NCBI RefSeq assembly: GCF_011046535.1 | Contig: NZ_CP049257.1 | Location: 4,216,001-4,280,000, forward strand | Origin: Nocardioides anomalus | GTDB taxonomy: Bacteria; Actinomycetota; Actinomycetes; Propionibacteriales; Nocardioidaceae | Reading direction: 5' to 3' | Length of the DNA: 64,000 nt | Shown: one piece after another, positions 1 to 6,844 of the stretch | Numbering within the stretch: the stretch's first letter is position 1 | Layout: every line of letters begins with the position of its first letter | The notes under the pieces: generated by a model | Seen by the model: only the letters and a program-made list of their open reading frames with translations | The model's database searches: none | What the model was told of the DNA's origin: nothing | Program-made: the position numbers and the translations under genes

Positions 1-46
1 CGTCGAGGCAGAGGTCCTTGAACGTCGCGATGGCCACGTCCGCCAC
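1..46 (-). CDS. VOC (glyoxalase/bleomycin resistance) family protein, 5' end only
   Basis: Only the first 15 codons are inside the window; the gene continues past the left edge. Reading the minus strand from a GTG at 46 gives VADVAIATFKDLCLDA, a beginning typical of actinobacterial vicinal-oxygen-chelate proteins, where the first beta strand is followed by a phrase such as 'CLDAADP'. The family binds a metal and includes glyoxalases, dioxygenases and drug-binding proteins, so no specific function can be given. It is read in the same direction as the CoA-transferase genes behind it, 31 bases downstream of the transferase B stop. Confidence 0.5.
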   Translation of the reverse strand, partial: MADVAIATFKDLCLD

Positions 47-77
47 CCTAGGGCGGCGTACGGACAGCGCCGACGAC

Positions 78-704
78 TCAGACCAGCTCTGGCTCGGTCT
101 TCTCCCGGACCTCGTCCTCGCTGACGTCCGGGGCCAGCTCGACCAGGCTCAGCCCGGCGGAGGTGACGTCGATGACCGCGAGGTCGGTGATGATCCGCTG
201 GACCACCCCGCGACCGGTGTAGGGCAGCGAGCACTCCTCGACGATCTTGTAGGAGCCGTCGCGTGCGACGTGCTCCATCAGCACGATGACCCGCTTGGCG
301 CCGTGCACCAGGTCCATGGCGCCGCCCATGCCCTTGACCATCTTGCCGGGGATCATCCAGTTGGCGATGTCGCCGTCCTTGGACACCTGCATGGCCCCGA
401 GGATCGCGGCGTCGATCTTGCCGCCGCGGATCATCCCGAAGCTCGTGGCCGAGTCGAAGAAGCTGGCGCCGCGCCGCAGCGTGACGGTCTCCTTGCCGGC
501 GTTGATGAGGTCCGGGTCCTCCTCGCCCTCATACGGGTAGGCGCCCACGCCGAGGATGCCGTTCTCGGACTGCAGCACCAGCTCGACGTCGTCGGCGACG
601 TAGTTCGGCACCAGCGTCGGCAGCCCGATGCCGAGGTTGACGTAGGAGCCGTCGGTCAGCTCCGAGGCCGCACGTGCGGCCATCTCCTCACGGGTCCAGC
701 TCAT
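78..704 (-). CDS. 3-oxoacid CoA-transferase subunit B
   Basis: Beta subunit (208 aa) of a class I CoA transferase, which moves CoA from succinyl-CoA or another donor onto a 3-oxoacid such as acetoacetate or 3-oxoadipate. The protein starts [19 protein letters not shown] and carries the family's glycine loop NLGIGLPT and the SENGILG segment, whose glutamate is the residue that forms the covalent acyl/CoA intermediate in this family. The length is normal for a separate B subunit. The ATG at 704 overlaps the stop of subunit A by 4 bp (ATGA), so the two are translationally coupled. Whether it acts in ketone-body use (scoB) or the beta-ketoadipate pathway (pcaJ) cannot be told from sequence; the IclR neighbour slightly favours an aromatic-acid or catabolic role. 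Confidence 0.9.
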   Translation of the reverse strand: MSWTREEMAARAASELTDGSYVNLGIGLPTLVPNYVADDVELVLQSENGILGVGAYPYEGEEDPDLINAGKETVTLRRGASFFDSATSFGMIRGGKIDAAILGAMQVSKDGDIANWMIPGKMVKGMGGAMDLVHGAKRVIVLMEHVARDGSYKIVEECSLPYTGRGVVQRIITDLAVIDVTSAGLSLVELAPDVSEDEVREKTEPELV

Positions 705-1471
705 CGCGCGCGCACCGTCCTCTTCTCGATCCGCTTGTCCTCGGCCTGCTCCGGGGTCAGCGCGACCACGCGCTGCACGAACACCCCGGGCGTGTGCACC
801 TCGTTGGGGTCCAGCTCCCCGGGCTCCACGAGGTGCTCGACCTCGGCCACCGTCACCCGGCCGCACATCGCCGCCAGGGGGTTGAAGTTGCGCGCGCTGT
901 CGCGGTAGACGAGGTTGCCGTGCCGGTCGCCCTTCCAGGCCCGGACCAGCCCGAAGTCGGCCACGATCGCCTCCTCGAGCACGAACTCCTTCGGCCCCTC
1001 CTTGGTCTCGAAGGTCCGGGTGTCCTTGGGCGGCGAGGCCACCACGACCTCGCCCTCGCTGTCGTAGCGCCACGGCAGCCCGCCCTCGGCGACCTGGGTC
1101 CCGCCGCCGGTCGCGGTGTAGAACGCGGCGATCCCCGACCCGCCCGCGCGCATCCGCTCGGCCAGCGTGCCCTGCGGCGTCAGCTCCACCTCGAGCTCGC
1201 CGGCGAGGTACTGGCGGGCGAACTCCTGGTTCTCCCCGACGTACGACGCGACCATGCGCCGCAGCCGACCCGCGCCGAGCAGCAGCCCGAGGCCCCAGTC
1301 GTCGACGCCGGCGTTGTTCGACACCGCCTCGAGGTCGCTGGTGCCGGCGTCGAGGAGCGCCTGGATGAGCACCGACGGGATCCCGCACAGCCCGAAGCCG
1401 CCGACCGCGACGGTCGCGCCCTCGGGGATGTCGGCGACCGCCTCGGCCGCCGACGTCATCACCTTGTCCAT
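701..1471 (-). CDS. 3-oxoacid CoA-transferase subunit A
   Basis: Alpha subunit (256 aa from the ATG at 1471) of the class I CoA transferase encoded with subunit B. The CoA-binding loop GGFGLCGIP is near the N terminus (about residues 24-32), and the block [21 protein letters not shown] is characteristic of the family. An upstream in-frame ATG at 1507 would add 12 residues ([12 protein letters not shown]) that look non-homologous, so [12 protein letters not shown] is preferred. The gene is the first of a two-gene operon and is divergent from an IclR-type regulator 104 bp away, with a candidate operator between them. Substrate (acetoacetate or 3-oxoadipate) is not resolved. Confidence 0.88.
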   Translation of the reverse strand: MDKVMTSAAEAVADIPEGATVAVGGFGLCGIPSVLIQALLDAGTSDLEAVSNNAGVDDWGLGLLLGAGRLRRMVASYVGENQEFARQYLAGELEVELTPQGTLAERMRAGGSGIAAFYTATGGGTQVAEGGLPWRYDSEGEVVVASPPKDTRTFETKEGPKEFVLEEAIVADFGLVRAWKGDRHGNLVYRDSARNFNPLAAMCGRVTVAEVEHLVEPGELDPNEVHTPGVFVQRVVALTPEQAEDKRIEKRTVRAR

Positions 1472-1546
1472 GCCTGCGATCCAAGCCGGGCCGCCGGGGC
1501 CGGTCAACGCCCGACCACTGGGCTGACGCCGATCAGTCGGCCAGCG

Positions 1547-1569
1547 GAACGGTGGTGCGGATAGCGTTC
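1547..1569. promoter_or_regulatory. Candidate operator between CoA-transferase operon and IclR gene
   Basis: GAACG at 1547-1551 and CGTTC at 1565-1569 form a 5-bp perfect inverted repeat with a 13-bp spacer in the 103-bp divergent intergenic region. IclR proteins usually bind imperfect palindromes in such places and repress their own gene. The arms are short, so chance occurrence in this base composition cannot be excluded. Confidence 0.3.
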
Positions 1570-1574
1570 ACTGG

Positions 1575-2333
1575 GTGGACACCCCCTCGGACGTGGTCGG
1601 CCGCACCGGCGCCCTCCTGCGCGCGGTGGCCGCCGCCGAGCCGGACGGGGCGACGACGTCCGGTGCGGCCCGCGTGGCCGGGCTGGCCCGGCCGACCGCC
1701 CACCGGCTGCTCACCGCCCTGCACGCCCAGGGCCTGGTCGACCGCGGCCCGGACGGCGGGTGGCTGCTCGGTCCCGAGCTCTACCTCCTCGGGACCGCGG
1801 CGGCCCGGCGCTACGACGTCACCGCCGTCGCGCAGCCGTTCGTGCGCCGGCTGGCCGACCGGACCCAGGAGAGCGCGTTCTTCTCGGTACGACGCGGCGA
1901 GGAGACCGTCTGCCTGCTGCGCGAGGACGGCAGCTTCCCGATCCGCTCGCACGTGCTGCACGAGGGCATCCGCTTCCCGCTCGGCGTGGCCTCGGCCGGG
2001 TTGGCCGTCCTGGCCTACCTGCCGGACCGCGAGGTCGCGGACCACCTCGAGCGCGCGGACCTCGCTGCGGCGTACGGCGCGCAGCACGGCACCGGGGCCC
2101 TGCTCGAGCGGGTGGCCCGCACCCGCGAGGACGGCTGGGCCGTCAACCCCGGACTGCTGGTCGAGGGCAGCTGGGGCCTCGGCGCCGCGGTGTTCGACGC
2201 CGACGAGCGACCCCTGGGTGCGCTCAGTCTGACCGGCATCGAGCAGCGCTTCGGCACCGAGCGCCGCCGCGAGCTCGGCGCGCTGCTGCTGCGCGAGGCG
2301 CACGCCCTGACGCTGGCCCTCCGCAGGCCCTAG
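1575..2333 (+). CDS. IclR family transcriptional regulator
   Basis: A 252-aa DNA-binding regulator of the IclR family. An N-terminal winged helix-turn-helix lies at about residues 12-65 (SGAARVAGLARPTAHRLLTALHAQGLV), followed by the effector-binding GAF-like domain containing the family phrases REDGSFPIRSHVLHEGIRFPLGVASAGLAVLAYLP and the C-terminal GALSLTGIEQRFG. The start is GTG at 1575. It is divergent from the CoA-transferase operon, which it probably controls in response to a small acid or its CoA ester. IclR proteins near CoA transferases often regulate aromatic-acid degradation, but the inducer is unknown. Confidence 0.9.
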   Translation: MDTPSDVVGRTGALLRAVAAAEPDGATTSGAARVAGLARPTAHRLLTALHAQGLVDRGPDGGWLLGPELYLLGTAAARRYDVTAVAQPFVRRLADRTQESAFFSVRRGEETVCLLREDGSFPIRSHVLHEGIRFPLGVASAGLAVLAYLPDREVADHLERADLAAAYGAQHGTGALLERVARTREDGWAVNPGLLVEGSWGLGAAVFDADERPLGALSLTGIEQRFGTERRRELGALLLREAHALTLALRRP

Positions 2334-2343
2334 GGTCGGGCCC

Positions 2344-3420
2344 GTGAAGCCCCTCCTCGCCGTGGCCGGCCTGGTCGCCGCCGCCGCGCTCGCCCCCCAA
2401 CCGGCCGAGGCGCTCCAGGCGCCCACCCTCACCGCGGTCGCGACGCCCGACGCGTCGTACCCGCAGGAGGTGGCGCTCAACGGCGACAGCGAGGACATCG
2501 AGTTCGTGGTCACCTCCACCGAGGCCACCACGGTCACCACGACGGCGACCGGCGCGGGCCTCTCGGTCACCCCGCGGGCGCCGCAGCCCGTCACCGCCGG
2601 GCGGCAGGAGGGGTTCCGCGTCGCCGTGACCGCGACGACGCCCGGGATGCACTCCCTCACCGTCACCTTCTCCGCACCCGGCGCGACGCCGGTCGCCGTG
2701 ACCCTGCCCTACGTCTTCGCCGAGGGCTCGCCCCTGCCGCCGAGCGGCGGGTCCCTCGCCGGCCGGTCCTACGGGTGGATGGGCTCCCAGAACTACATGG
2801 AGGGCTCCACCCGCGCGACCGACCTGCTCTCCTTCGTCAACGACTCCTACGCCTACGTCGGGCTCCCGCCGGCGGGGCTGCCGACGTGCAAGGCGGCCGG
2901 CAAGGGCTGCGAGCCCTACTCCTACGACCCGGCCACCGGCGTGGTGCAGGTGGGCGACGACATCGTGGGCAAGGTGCTCGGCGAGGCGCTGGCCACCGAC
3001 GGCTGGATCGTGGCCGACGAGCAGGTCCCCGAGCAGTTCGCGTCGTACACCGCCTCGGACCCGCTGACCTTCCCCGACGCGGGCACCCGGCTGTCCGGCC
3101 GGTGGCACTACCGCTACCACAACTACCCGGTCGGCATCTGGGCGCAGTCGCTGACGCTGCGCAAGGACGGCAGCTACGACCTCTACTTCCAGGTCGAGGA
3201 CCGCGGCGAGCACCACCACTACGTGGGCCGCTACACGGTCGGCCGGCACGGCCGGATCACCTTCAAGGCCCACGGCTCGGTGGTCGAGAAGGGCACGCTC
3301 GCGCTGGTCGGGGCGAGGCTCGGCGAGCCCAAGCCGAAGAAGCTCGGGCTGTGGCTCGTGCTGAGCGGCGTCAAGGGCAAGCACGGCGACGGCAACCGCC
3401 TCGATCCGGTCAGGAAGTGA
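2344..3420 (+). CDS. Secreted protein of unknown function
   Basis: A 358-aa protein starting at a GTG 10 bases after the IclR stop. A signal peptide is clear: MK, then a hydrophobic core LLAVAGLVAAAALA, then a cleavage site after AEA (about residue 24). No lipobox cysteine is present, so it is exported rather than lipid-anchored. The mature part begins with a Thr/Val-rich beta-sandwich-like stretch (about 28-125), followed by a Gly/Tyr-rich region (GRSYGWMGSQNYMEGST) and a C-terminal domain rich in Tyr and His (RWHYRYHNYPVGIWAQSLTLRKDGSYDLYFQVEDRGEHHHYVGRYTVG) that looks like an antiparallel beta barrel or lipocalin-like fold. I do not recognise a named family. Confidence 0.75.
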   Translation: MKPLLAVAGLVAAAALAPQPAEALQAPTLTAVATPDASYPQEVALNGDSEDIEFVVTSTEATTVTTTATGAGLSVTPRAPQPVTAGRQEGFRVAVTATTPGMHSLTVTFSAPGATPVAVTLPYVFAEGSPLPPSGGSLAGRSYGWMGSQNYMEGSTRATDLLSFVNDSYAYVGLPPAGLPTCKAAGKGCEPYSYDPATGVVQVGDDIVGKVLGEALATDGWIVADEQVPEQFASYTASDPLTFPDAGTRLSGRWHYRYHNYPVGIWAQSLTLRKDGSYDLYFQVEDRGEHHHYVGRYTVGRHGRITFKAHGSVVEKGTLALVGARLGEPKPKKLGLWLVLSGVKGKHGDGNRLDPVRK

Positions 3421-3440
3421 CCCCTCAGTAGGCTCGTGGA

Positions 3441-4445
3441 GTGACTGACTGGCCCCACGTGCAGCTGCACGTGGTGACCGGCAAGGGCGGCACCGGCAAG
3501 TCCACCGTCGCCGCGTCCCTGGCCCTCGCACTGGCCTCGCACGGTCAGGACGTGCTGCTCTGCGAGGTCGAGGGCCGCCAGGGCATCGCCCGGATGTTCG
3601 ACGTCGACCCGCTGCCGTACGCCGAGCGCCGCATCGCCAGCGGCCTGCGGACCGAGGGCGCCGAGGGGCGACCCGGCGTGGTGCACGCGCTGCACATCGA
3701 CCCCGAGGCCGCGCTGCTGGAGTACCTCGCCATGTACTACCGCCTCGGTCGCGCCGGGCGGGCCCTGGACCGCTTCGGCGTCGTCGAGTTCGCCACCACC
3801 ATCGCGCCGGGCGTGCGCGACGTGCTGCTGACCGGCAAGGTCTACGAGGCCGTGCAGCGCAACAGCCGCAACAAGGGCGCCATCGAGTACGACGCGGTCG
3901 TGCTCGACGCCCCGCCCACCGGCCGGATCACGAACTTCCTCAACGTCAGCGAGCAGGTCGCCGGGCTGGCCAAGATGGGCCCGATCAAGCACCAGGCCGA
4001 CACCATGATGGAGCTGTTCCGCTCGCCGCGGACCGCCCTGCACTTCGTCACGGTGCTGGAGGAGATGCCGGTCCAGGAGACCGCCGACGGCATCGCCCAG
4101 GCGCGCGCCGCCGGGCTCCCGATCGGTGGCGTCGTCGTGAACCTGCTGCGCCCGCGCGACCTGCGGGTCAAGGACCTGACCGCGGCCCGGTCCCGCACCC
4201 TCGACCGGGCCGGCGTGGCCGGCGACCTGGCCGGCGCCGGGGTCGCGGCCGACGACGGCCTGGTGGACGCGCTGCTCGACGAGGCGCACGACCACGCCGT
4301 GCGCCGCGGCCTGGAGGACGCCCAGCGCAAGCTGGTCAAGGCGCTCGGCGTCCCGACGTACGAGCTGTCGCGGCTGAGCCAGGGCGTCGACCTCGGCGGG
4401 CTCTACGAGCTGGCCGCCTCGCTGCGCGCCCAGGGGCTGGCGTGA
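3441..4445 (+). CDS. ArsA/Get3-like ATPase (BagA-like, first of pair)
   Basis: A 334-aa P-loop ATPase of the ArsA/Get3 (SIMIBI) class. The deviant Walker A is HVVTGKGGTGKSTVAASLALA at about residues 10-30, and a switch-like AVVLDAPPTGRITNFL sits at about 152-167. It ends with a conserved GGLYELAASL segment. It overlaps the next ATPase gene by 4 bp (GTGA), so the two are coupled and probably form a heteromeric complex. The order of these two ATPases, a WhiB4-like gene and a class A PBP gene is the same as Rv3679-Rv3680-whiB4-ponA2 in Mycobacterium, where the ATPase pair has been linked to envelope and glycerol metabolism. Arsenite export is unlikely because no ArsB-type permease is nearby. Start is GTG at 3441. 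Confidence 0.85.
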   Translation: MTDWPHVQLHVVTGKGGTGKSTVAASLALALASHGQDVLLCEVEGRQGIARMFDVDPLPYAERRIASGLRTEGAEGRPGVVHALHIDPEAALLEYLAMYYRLGRAGRALDRFGVVEFATTIAPGVRDVLLTGKVYEAVQRNSRNKGAIEYDAVVLDAPPTGRITNFLNVSEQVAGLAKMGPIKHQADTMMELFRSPRTALHFVTVLEEMPVQETADGIAQARAAGLPIGGVVVNLLRPRDLRVKDLTAARSRTLDRAGVAGDLAGAGVAADDGLVDALLDEAHDHAVRRGLEDAQRKLVKALGVPTYELSRLSQGVDLGGLYELAASLRAQGLA

Positions 4446-5650
4446 CGCGCTCGCGCCCGCGGGTCGGCCCGCTCGCCGCGCCGGGCTCCAGCGCCGGGAC
4501 GCTCGACGTCGACGCGCTCCTCGACGACCCGGCCACCGGGATCATCGTGTGCTGCGGCTCCGGCGGCGTCGGCAAGACCACGACCTCCGCGGCACTGGCC
4601 CTGCGCGCCGCCGAGCGCGGGCGCCGGGTCGTGGTGCTGACCATCGACCCGGCCCGCCGGCTGGCCCAGTCCCTCGGGATCGCCGCCCTCGACAACACCC
4701 CCCGCCCGGTCGCCGACGCCGGCCGCGACGGCGGCTCGCTCGACGCGATGATGCTGGACATGAAGCGGACCTTCGATGAGGTCGTGGAGTCCCAGGCCAC
4801 CCCGGAGAAGGCCCGCCAGATCCTGGAGAACCCGTTCTACGTCGCGCTCTCGTCGTCCTTCGCCGGCACCCAGGAGTACATGGCGATGGAGAAGCTCGGC
4901 CAGCTCCAGCGCGACGCCCGCGCGGCCGGCACCTACGACCTCATCGTCGTCGACACCCCGCCCTCGCGCTCGGCGCTGGACTTCCTGGACGCCCCCGAGC
5001 GGCTCTCGTCGTTCCTGGACGGACGCTTCGTCCGGCTGCTGCTGGCGCCGGCCCGCGGCCCGGCCAAGCTGATGACGGCCGGCCTCGGCATCGTGACCGG
5101 CGCGCTGTCGAAGATCCTCGGCGGGCAGTTCCTCACCGATCTCCAGACCTTCGTGGCCGCCCTGGACACGGTCTTCGGCGGCTTCCGGGCCCGCGCCCAG
5201 CAGACCTACGCGCTGCTCCAGGCGCCCGGCACGGCCTTCCTCGTGATCGCCGCGCCCGAGCCCGACGCGCTGCGGGAGGCGGAGTACTTCGTCGAGCGGC
5301 TCAGCGAGGACCAGATGCCGCTCGCCGGCCTGGTCGTCAACCGCGCCACCCCGGCCGCGCCCGGCGACCTGAGCGCCGAGGAGGCGCAGGCCGCCGCCAC
5401 CCGCCTGCGCCGCACGGGCGACTCCACCACCGCGCCGCTGACCGCCGGCCTGCTGCGGCTGCACGCCGACCGCGCCCGGCTGGTCGAGCGCGAGGCGGTG
5501 CTGCGCGCACGCTTCGCCGCCGCCCACCCGTCGGTCGCCACCGCGGTCGTCCCGGCCCTCGCCGGCGACGTGCACGACCTGGACGGACTGCGCACCGTGG
5601 GTGCGCTGCTGGCTGGCGACGGGGCCGGTGACGGGCCCGACCGGGCCTGA
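4442..5650 (+). CDS. ArsA/Get3-like ATPase (BagB-like, second of pair)
   Basis: The 402-aa partner of the preceding ATPase. The deviant Walker A is GIIVCCGSGGVGKTTTSAALAL (about residues 33-54); VVVLTIDPARRLAQSLG follows, which is the usual ArsA/Get3 'TIDPA' switch; and the Walker B-like segment is YDLIVVDTPPSRSALDFL (about 162-179). An extension of about 30 residues precedes the P-loop. The region SSSFAGTQEYMAMEKL is highly typical of the Rv3680 subfamily. The two ATPases are similar but not equal in length, consistent with a heterodimer. Two hairpins just downstream likely end transcription. Confidence 0.87.
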   Translation: MTRSRPRVGPLAAPGSSAGTLDVDALLDDPATGIIVCCGSGGVGKTTTSAALALRAAERGRRVVVLTIDPARRLAQSLGIAALDNTPRPVADAGRDGGSLDAMMLDMKRTFDEVVESQATPEKARQILENPFYVALSSSFAGTQEYMAMEKLGQLQRDARAAGTYDLIVVDTPPSRSALDFLDAPERLSSFLDGRFVRLLLAPARGPAKLMTAGLGIVTGALSKILGGQFLTDLQTFVAALDTVFGGFRARAQQTYALLQAPGTAFLVIAAPEPDALREAEYFVERLSEDQMPLAGLVVNRATPAAPGDLSAEEAQAAATRLRRTGDSTTAPLTAGLLRLHADRARLVEREAVLRARFAAAHPSVATAVVPALAGDVHDLDGLRTVGALLAGDGAGDGPDRA

Positions 5651-5691
5651 CGGTTGCCTCCGCTTGCCCGCTCACCGCGCGGGCGGTGGAC

Positions 5692-5740
5692 CCTGGGGTG
5701 CACCCCCAGGCCCACCCGGGGTGACCGCCCGACCGGGTGG
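5692..5740 (+). terminator. Tandem hairpins after the ATPase pair
   Basis: CCTGGGG (5692-5698) pairs with CCCCAGG (5704-5710), and CCACCCGG (5712-5719) pairs with CCGGGTGG (5733-5740). Both are perfect stems. No T-run follows, which is common for terminators in high-GC actinomycetes. They lie 41 bases after the second ATPase stop. Confidence 0.5.
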
Positions 5741-5852
5741 CTTCCTCGGTGTCGGCGCAAGCGCGACACGCCCGTCGTAGGCCTCTGACCTGGGCTTTTC
5801 ACCCTCCGTGGGTCGTCGGTCTCGGTCGAACGACCTGGCCCCAGGGGGTCGT

Positions 5853-5883
5853 CTAGTCCCAAGTGACTAGTCATTTATGACTA
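5853..5883. promoter_or_regulatory. Overlapping inverted repeats upstream of whiB gene
   Basis: Two perfect palindromes share bases. CTAGTC (5853-5858) pairs with GACTAG (5865-5870) across 6 bases, and TAGTCAT (5868-5874) pairs with ATGACTA (5877-5883) across TT. The second is 16 bp with full symmetry. They are AT-rich against a GC-rich background, 135-165 bases before the WhiB start, so they look like an operator (or two alternative half-site arrangements). The rest of the 5741-6017 stretch shows no gene. Confidence 0.5.
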
Positions 5884-6017
5884 TGGAGGACGAAACGAAC
5901 ACCTGTACTCCGAGACCCCCTCAGATTCGTAACTTTTTGCCTACGGGGAGGGAACGCTCGGGTCCCCCGGGACAGGCGCCCGGCAACACGCGGGGCACAA
6001 ACAAAACGCTCTCGGAG

Positions 6018-6326
6018 ATGGCAGGGAAGAACGACATGTGGATCGAGGACTGGACCCCCAGTGCGGCGTGCCGGAAGGTGACGCCCGACGAGCTCTTCGT
6101 CCGTGGTGCCGAGCAGAACAAGGCCAAGCAGCTGTGCACCGGCTGCCCGGTGCGCACCGAGTGCCTTGCCGAGGCCCTCGACAACCAGATCGAGTGGGGC
6201 GTGTGGGGCGGCATGACCGAGCGTGAGCGCCGCGCGCTGCTCCGCCGCCGGCCGACCGCCTCCTGGCGCTCCGTGCTCGAGGCCGCCCGCGTCAAGGCGG
6301 AGACCGACCACCAGGTCTCGGCCTGA
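6018..6326 (+). CDS. whiB4: WhiB-family iron-sulfur transcription factor (WhiB4-like)
   Basis: A 102-aa WhiB protein (96 aa if the ATG at 6036 is used). The four cluster-ligand cysteines are C18, C40, C43 and C49 (C-x21-C-x2-C-x5-C), followed by the family turn GVWGGMTERERRALL and a basic tail. The phrase PDELFVRG and the surrounding spacing match mycobacterial WhiB4. WhiB proteins hold a [4Fe-4S] cluster that senses oxygen or nitric oxide and bind sigma factor region 4; WhiB4 responds to oxidative stress. The ATG at 6036 has the better ribosome site (AGGGAAG, 6 bases away). An open frame continues upstream to 5877 but has no family similarity. The gene is upstream of the PBP gene, as in Mycobacterium. 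Confidence 0.88.
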   Translation: MAGKNDMWIEDWTPSAACRKVTPDELFVRGAEQNKAKQLCTGCPVRTECLAEALDNQIEWGVWGGMTERERRALLRRRPTASWRSVLEAARVKAETDHQVSA

Positions 6327-6390
6327 CCCCCAGGCAACCCCCACAACTGAACGAACCCCCAGATCTCCTGACTCGCGTCAGGAACACTTC

Positions 6391-6433
6391 GCGGCCGGTT
6401 GACGCCCTTCCCTGAGGGCCTTCAACCGGCCGC
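6391..6433 (+). terminator. Strong hairpin terminator after whiB
   Basis: A perfect 12-bp stem: GCGGCCGGTTGA (6391-6402) pairs with TCAACCGGCCGC (6422-6433). The loop contains a second GC-rich stem. It lies 65 bases past the whiB stop and is followed by GTTTGTT, so it should end the whiB transcript before the palindromic repeats. Confidence 0.7.
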
Positions 6434-6600
6434 CAGTGTTTGTTGGTCCTCGCTCCGCTCAGACGTGCTCTGCGCGCTTCATCGAACTGCCCCGAGTCCC
6501 TCTTTTCGTGCGCTCGCCGCGCAGGGCGCGTCTCGCACCCGAAAAGAGGGACTCGGGACAGTTCGGCGCGCAGAGCCTGCCAGTCGGCTCGGTGCCCCGC
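6433..6600 (-). repeat. Palindromic intergenic repeat, copy 1 (inverted relative to copies 2 and 3)
   Basis: The core is a hairpin: the 26-base arm at 6483-6508 matches the complement of 6540-6565 at 25 of 26 positions. Outer arms TCTGCGCGC (6469-6477) and GCGCGCAGA (6566-6574) extend it. Read on the minus strand, its parts match copies 2 and 3: CCGAGCCGAC, then GGCAGGCTC, then CGCGCCGAAC, the arm ending GAGT, a loop containing AGACGCGC, and a tail TGAAGCGCG ... GAGCACG ... GAGCGGAGCGAGG. It does not code: the flanking reading frames have no family similarity. Confidence 0.75.
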
Positions 6601-6647
6601 CGGTGCGGCGCCCGGGACGCACGCACGACCAGCAACGGCGCACCGGG

Positions 6648-6797
6648 ATCGAGAGGCAGGCTCGCCGCGCCGAACCGTCCCGAGTGCCGCGTTTTCGTGC
6701 GCTAGACGCGCGCAGCGCGGCGGGCGCGCGCAAACGCGGTGCTCGGGACGGTTCGGTGAAGCGCGACGAGCACGCCCGAGCGGAGCGAGGGCCAACA
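6648..6797 (+). repeat. Palindromic intergenic repeat, copy 2
   Basis: The arm at 6671-6694 pairs with 6731-6754 (22 of 24). The arms begin CGAACCGTCCCGAG and end CTCGGGACGGTTCG. The loop contains AGACGCGCGCAGCGCGGCG, shared exactly with copy 3. The left flank is GGCAGGCTC (6656-6664); the right flank GGTGAAGCGCG, GAGCACG and GAGCGGAGCGAGG is the inverse of the left end of copy 1, so copies 1 and 2 bracket the interval 6433-6797 as long inverted ends. Confidence 0.75.
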
Positions 6798-6844
6798 GCA
6801 CAGCTCAGCAACTTCGTGGGCTGGTCCCGCGTCGTTACTCTGTG

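Noticed and set aside
3441..5650. Arsenite efflux system
   Set aside because: The ATPases are ArsA-like, but no ArsB, ArsR or ArsD is nearby and the order fits the mycobacterial Rv3679-Rv3680 pair.
5877..6017. N-terminal extension of the WhiB protein from ATG 5877
   Set aside because: The extra 47 residues are low-complexity and the ATG lies inside the palindrome; ribosome sites support 6018 or 6036.
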